A stretch of DNA of 47,731 nucleotides, from the NCBI GenBank assembly GCA_013001575.1, contig JABDMI010000019.1, positions 1 to 47,731 on the forward strand. Reading direction: 5' to 3'. A program made the position numbers and the translations under genes. The notes beneath the pieces were generated by a model that saw nothing but the letters and a program-made list of their open reading frames with translations, did no database searches and was not told the origin of the DNA. This DNA comes from Gammaproteobacteria bacterium. GTDB taxonomy: Bacteria > Pseudomonadota > Gammaproteobacteria > Steroidobacterales > JABDMI01. Shown in pieces: positions 45,738 through 47,731 of the stretch (position 1 is the first letter of the stretch; each line of letters starts with the position of its first letter).

Positions 45738-46286
45738 GTGTTGAAAATTGTTGCAAAATCAGCTGTTATTACGCTAACACTATTAGCCTTGAATGCTTGT
45801 GTGATTGCAAGCGAGAGTTTGCATACCGATCCAAGCACAACGCTAAAATATACAAAAAGACTGGCAAATGGAGAACTTGGTCAAAAAGCCACACTTAAGG
45901 ACGTTGCCTGGTTAGTGGGGTCCTGGGAAGGTGAGGCTTTCGGTTCGAAATTTGAAGAGGTCTGGAATCCGCCGTCCATGGGTTCGATGCTTGGGATGTT
46001 TAAATTGTTTAATGATAAAGGAATTATTTTTTACGAAATATTACTGCTGGTTGAGGAAAACGACAGTCTTTCCCTGAAGGTCAAACATTTCAATCCCGAC
46101 TTCAGTGCCTGGGAGGAAAAACCGGATTATGTGAATTTCCGATTGGTCAGTATTGAAAAAGACGCAATACATTTTTCCGGTATCAGTTTTTATAAAAGAT
46201 CCGATAACGAAATTGAAGGTTATATTGTTTTTCGTGATGGTGACAAGCTCACTGAAAACAAACTGGTGTATAGACGCGTAAAATAG
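45738..46286 (+). CDS. DUF6265-like putative lipoprotein
   Basis: A 182-residue exported protein of unknown function. The N-terminus MLKIVAKSAVITLTLLALNACV has a hydrophobic stretch ending in a lipobox-like LNAC (Cys21), so lipid attachment is plausible. The mature part has the DUF6265 pattern: DVAWLVGSWEGEAFGSKFEEVWNPPSMGSMLGMFKL, where the W-x-G-x-W-x-G segment begins a small lipocalin-like barrel. Start is GTG at 45738, with AAAGGA upstream. It is 28 bp after the MAPEG gene. Confidence 0.8.
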   Translation: MLKIVAKSAVITLTLLALNACVIASESLHTDPSTTLKYTKRLANGELGQKATLKDVAWLVGSWEGEAFGSKFEEVWNPPSMGSMLGMFKLFNDKGIIFYEILLLVEENDSLSLKVKHFNPDFSAWEEKPDYVNFRLVSIEKDAIHFSGISFYKRSDNEIEGYIVFRDGDKLTENKLVYRRVK

Positions 46287-46298
46287 TAGTTGAGTAAA

Positions 46299-46307
46299 TG
46301 TTATACT
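46299..46307 (+). promoter_or_regulatory. Extended -10 promoter of the small basic ORF
   Basis: TG-T-TATACT, an extended -10 with one mismatch to TATAAT, lies 12 bp after the stop of the lipoprotein gene. The transcription start is expected near 46314, giving a leader of about 20 nt containing GAGA 7 nt before the ATG at 46334. No -35 is evident, as is acceptable for extended -10 promoters. Confidence 0.6.
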
Positions 46308-46333
46308 GATTTTTTAGATGTTGAGACACAACT

Positions 46334-46558
46334 ATGCCCAAGAAAAATAAGCCAAAGAAAAACAAACGACGAAACCTCGCAGCTCTTTCGCCATTAATGC
46401 GCAAGGGCGGTGCACACATCCGAAGCGCAAGCAGTAAACGCCGAAAACAAAAAAACAAATTACGTAAAGAACTGGATCGCCTTGCAGAACAAGGCGATTT
46501 TTTTATGTCCGCTTTTATTTTTCAAATGTATAATTCCTGTTCCTTCACCAGATATTGA
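46334..46558 (+). CDS. Small basic protein with an intrinsic terminator inside its reading frame
   Basis: A 74-codon ORF. Residues 1-47 are extremely Lys/Arg-rich (MPKKNKPKKNKRRNLAALSP, then LMRKGGAHIRS and SKRRKQKNKLRKE). A perfect Rho-independent terminator (46476-46504) spans codons 48-57, and the only in-frame stop is 17 codons later (TGA at 46556). Most transcripts should therefore end at codon 56-57 with no stop codon. E. coli arfA uses the same trick: its nonstop message is cleared by tmRNA, and the truncated protein accumulates only when tmRNA fails. The NLAALSPLMRKG segment faintly recalls ArfA. Function is unproven; a ribosome-associated or rescue role is a hypothesis. Confidence 0.72.
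   Translation: MPKKNKPKKNKRRNLAALSPLMRKGGAHIRSASSKRRKQKNKLRKELDRLAEQGDFFMSAFIFQMYNSCSFTRY
46476..46504 (+). terminator. Intrinsic terminator within the small basic ORF
   Basis: Perfect 9-bp stem ATCGCCTTG (46476-46484) and CAAGGCGAT (46490-46498), 5-nt loop CAGAA, then a run of seven T (46498-46504). The T-run ends exactly at the end of codon 57 of the surrounding ORF. It separates the small ORF's promoter from the following DUF202 gene. Confidence 0.92.
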
Positions 46559-46562
46559 AATT

Positions 46563-46862
46563 ATGAGTTACTTGGCCTATACCGATAATGAAATGACCCT
46601 GCGTGACAAGCTCGCCTTTGACCGCACGGTTTTGGCCAATGAGCGAACTTTGCTGGCATATTTGCGTACAGCATTGGCCTTATTGGCGGGTGGTGTAACT
46701 CTGCTGAAGTTCTTCCCTGAAGATCAGTTTTTGCAAATAGTTGGCGCAGTACTTTTCGTGGCCGGCGTCCTGGTCGTAATTATGGGTTTGGTGCGATTCT
46801 TCCGCTTTCGTAAAATTCTTCGCGTCGTTAGACCGAAAAAACACTCAGAGACCCATAATTGA
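46563..46862 (+). CDS. DUF202 (YidH-like) membrane protein
   Basis: A 99-residue protein with the DUF202 signature DKLAFDRTVLANERTLLAYLRTALALLAGGVTLL, followed by a second helix pair (FLQIVGAVLFVAGVLVVIMGLVRFF) and a basic tail. Function unknown. I start at the ATG at 46563; an in-frame extension upstream would translate across the terminator in another frame and is not family-like. Its transcription depends on read-through of the terminator at 46476-46504 or on an unseen promoter. Confidence 0.9.
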   Translation: MSYLAYTDNEMTLRDKLAFDRTVLANERTLLAYLRTALALLAGGVTLLKFFPEDQFLQIVGAVLFVAGVLVVIMGLVRFFRFRKILRVVRPKKHSETHN

Positions 46863-47081
46863 CAGCTATAACCAATAAAAACAATTGCTTACGTTGAATA
46901 TTTGACCTATTTTCCGTATCTGGAACAGGTCTAATCTAAAATTCAAATTATAAATTCCTGATAAAAATTCCAATCTTGATTCAATCATTTCGCTTTACAA
47001 AACTTTGCATGCTCTAGGGGGGCAGAATCGTATACAATCACGGCACACAAATTTTAATCAATCACAACGGAGAACGCTGTA
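46863..47081. other. Intergenic region upstream of DUF2853 gene
   Basis: A 219-bp AT-rich stretch. Near its end GTATACAATC (about 47030-47039) offers a -10 element for the DUF2853 gene, but no suitable -35 is seen. A run of six G (47020-47025) precedes it. No ORF or hairpin of note. Confidence 0.4.
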
Positions 47082-47423
47082 ATGGGTAAAAGAGACGACT
47101 TGATCGCGAAATACGCCGCCGATATTAAAGACAAATTTGGCGAAAGTGCCAATATGGATCTTCTGAAAAAAGTAACCATTGGCTGTGGCCCGGCTATTTA
47201 TAATAAAGACGCTGCCACAGTATCCGGTTCCGACAAGGCTGAGATTGCCACCGTTAAAAATAACTACCTGATCAAAAAACTTGGCCTGAAAGACAGCAGC
47301 AACCTGGACGATGCGATTGCCACTGTTATGGAAAAATATGGCAAATCTAACCGCAACAAATACCGTGCAGTGATCTATTACATGCTCTGCAAGCATTTCA
47401 AAAAAGCATCTGTCTATAAATAA
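47082..47423 (+). CDS. DUF2853 protein
   Basis: A 113-residue small soluble helical protein of the DUF2853 family: MGKRDDLIAKYAADIKDKFG, LLKKVTIGCGPAIYNKDAATVSGSD, ELATVKNNYL-like middle (EIATVKNNYLIKKLGL), and YGKSNRNKYRAVIYYMLCKHF. Function unknown; relatives are widespread in proteobacteria. It has a strong GGAG ribosome binding site and is followed by an intrinsic terminator, so it is likely monocistronic and well expressed. Confidence 0.9.
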   Translation: MGKRDDLIAKYAADIKDKFGESANMDLLKKVTIGCGPAIYNKDAATVSGSDKAEIATVKNNYLIKKLGLKDSSNLDDAIATVMEKYGKSNRNKYRAVIYYMLCKHFKKASVYK

Positions 47424-47447
47424 GACCTTGTTTGATATGCAATTATT

Positions 47448-47473
47448 AAAGCCGGCAATTTGTCGGCTTTTTT
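47448..47473 (+). terminator. Intrinsic terminator after DUF2853 gene
   Basis: Stem AAAGCCG (47448-47454) pairs with CGGCTTT (47464-47470), extendable by two inner pairs including a G-U, with a small loop and a T-run of six (47468-47473). It lies 25 bp after the stop codon. Confidence 0.88.
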
Positions 47474-47531
47474 ATTTCCTGATAGTCGGTAATAATTTGC
47501 TAATATTGTTTCTCACACAACAGGAATTGCT

Positions 47532-47731
47532 ATGAAAGCGTTTATTCAAAGTTATATTCTATTAATTACAGTGAGTGCCTGTGCAATCTGTGCCTTTGCT
47601 GCACAACCCAAACTCGAGCACTCGGAAGTAAACAAGTTATATCAACTGGAAAAAGAAGCCATGCAGGCGTATCGCGCGGGCGATTATGCGAAAGCGTTTG
47701 AAAAGCTGAGTATCACCGCACCTCAGGGGCT
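47532..47731 (+). CDS. Exported Sel1/TPR-like protein (N-terminal part)
   Basis: Partial gene running off the window end; 66 codons are visible. A signal peptide (MKAFIQSYILLITVSACAIC AFAA, cleaved near residue 24) is followed by a helical segment with AMQAYRAGDYAKAFEKLSITAPQG, which has the A-x(2)-Y-x-x-G-D-Y-x-x-A-F pattern of Sel1-like or tetratricopeptide repeats. It probably belongs to the Sel1 group of periplasmic protein-interaction modules. Nothing more can be said without the rest. Confidence 0.75.
   Translation, partial: MKAFIQSYILLITVSACAICAFAAQPKLEHSEVNKLYQLEKEAMQAYRAGDYAKAFEKLSITAPQG

Noticed and set aside
46410-46562. In-frame N-terminal extension of the DUF202 gene
   Set aside because: It would cross the intrinsic terminator in a frame overlapping the small basic ORF, and the added residues do not look like DUF202; the ATG at 46563 is the family-consistent start.
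1-47731. CRISPR arrays, tRNA or rRNA genes, insertion sequences, integrases, prophage genes
   Set aside because: Read through for spaced direct repeats, cloverleaf-like sequences and transposase or integrase motifs; none was found, though a covariance-model search would be more sensitive.

Overview
The window is chromosomal DNA of a gammaproteobacterium with moderate G+C by eye. The protein families and gene order are gammaproteobacterial: rnfAB beside metG; mrp next to dcd; DUF3108-purN-purM facing an AI-2E/PerM transporter, hda, DUF2069 and an ArsC-like gene (the order known from Pseudomonas); proS followed by a lytic transglycosylase; a type-4 uracil-DNA glycosylase before rimI. A marine or environmental lineage is plausible, but the order cannot be fixed from the sequence. 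Coding density is very high. I see no tRNA, rRNA, insertion sequence, prophage or CRISPR.

Layout. 1-7.6 kb (minus strand): the end of an rnf operon, metG, then two type IV pilus retraction ATPases behind a HEAT-repeat Ser/Thr kinase. 7.8-9.6 kb (plus): mrp/apbC and dcd. 9.6-12.2 kb (minus): DUF3108 and purN/purM. 12.4-16.7 kb: perM-like, hda, DUF2069, arsC-like, acyP, flavodoxin-like, lytic transglycosylase. 16.7-18.4 kb: proS. 18.5-23.1 kb (plus): a ketol-acid reductoisomerase-like protein, a phosphatidylserine decarboxylase-like protein, pssA, uracil-DNA glycosylase, rimI and a small unknown. 23.1-30.3 kb: a CotH-like exported protein (minus), a 1012-residue kinase/M23/aminotransferase fusion, and three-gene proton-translocating transhydrogenase. 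30.4-38.7 kb: prfC facing a minus-strand valS-moxR-DUF58-tgpA series. 38.8-45.3 kb: a LysR regulator divergent from a histidine phosphatase, acyl-CoA dehydrogenase, APH-fold kinase, a membrane-anchored unknown, a quinone-oxidoreductase-like enzyme and an SDR. 45.3-47.7 kb: small membrane, lipoprotein and hypothetical genes.

The most unusual points are these. (i) A 74-codon, very basic ORF at 46334-46558 has its own extended -10 promoter. A perfect intrinsic terminator sits inside the reading frame, so its transcript should end without a stop codon. That is the logic of the ribosome-rescue factor ArfA, in a protein that is not obviously ArfA. (ii) The IlvC-like and Psd-like proteins lie side by side in what looks like the remnant of an ilv-psd-pssA cluster. 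Each has an intact frame but has lost catalytic residues (KARI Lys130 and Glu226; Psd His and the Gly of the self-cleavage site), while the following pssA keeps its full motif. (iii) A HEAT-repeat kinase leads a pilT/pilU operon that interrupts the usual metG/mrp neighbourhood. (iv) Two unrelated loci pair an APH-fold kinase with an enzyme that could eliminate the phosphate: the 1012-residue fusion, and the kinase plus ACAD10/11-like dehydrogenase cluster.

All residue comparisons are from memory of family consensus sequences and hand alignment; no database search was run.
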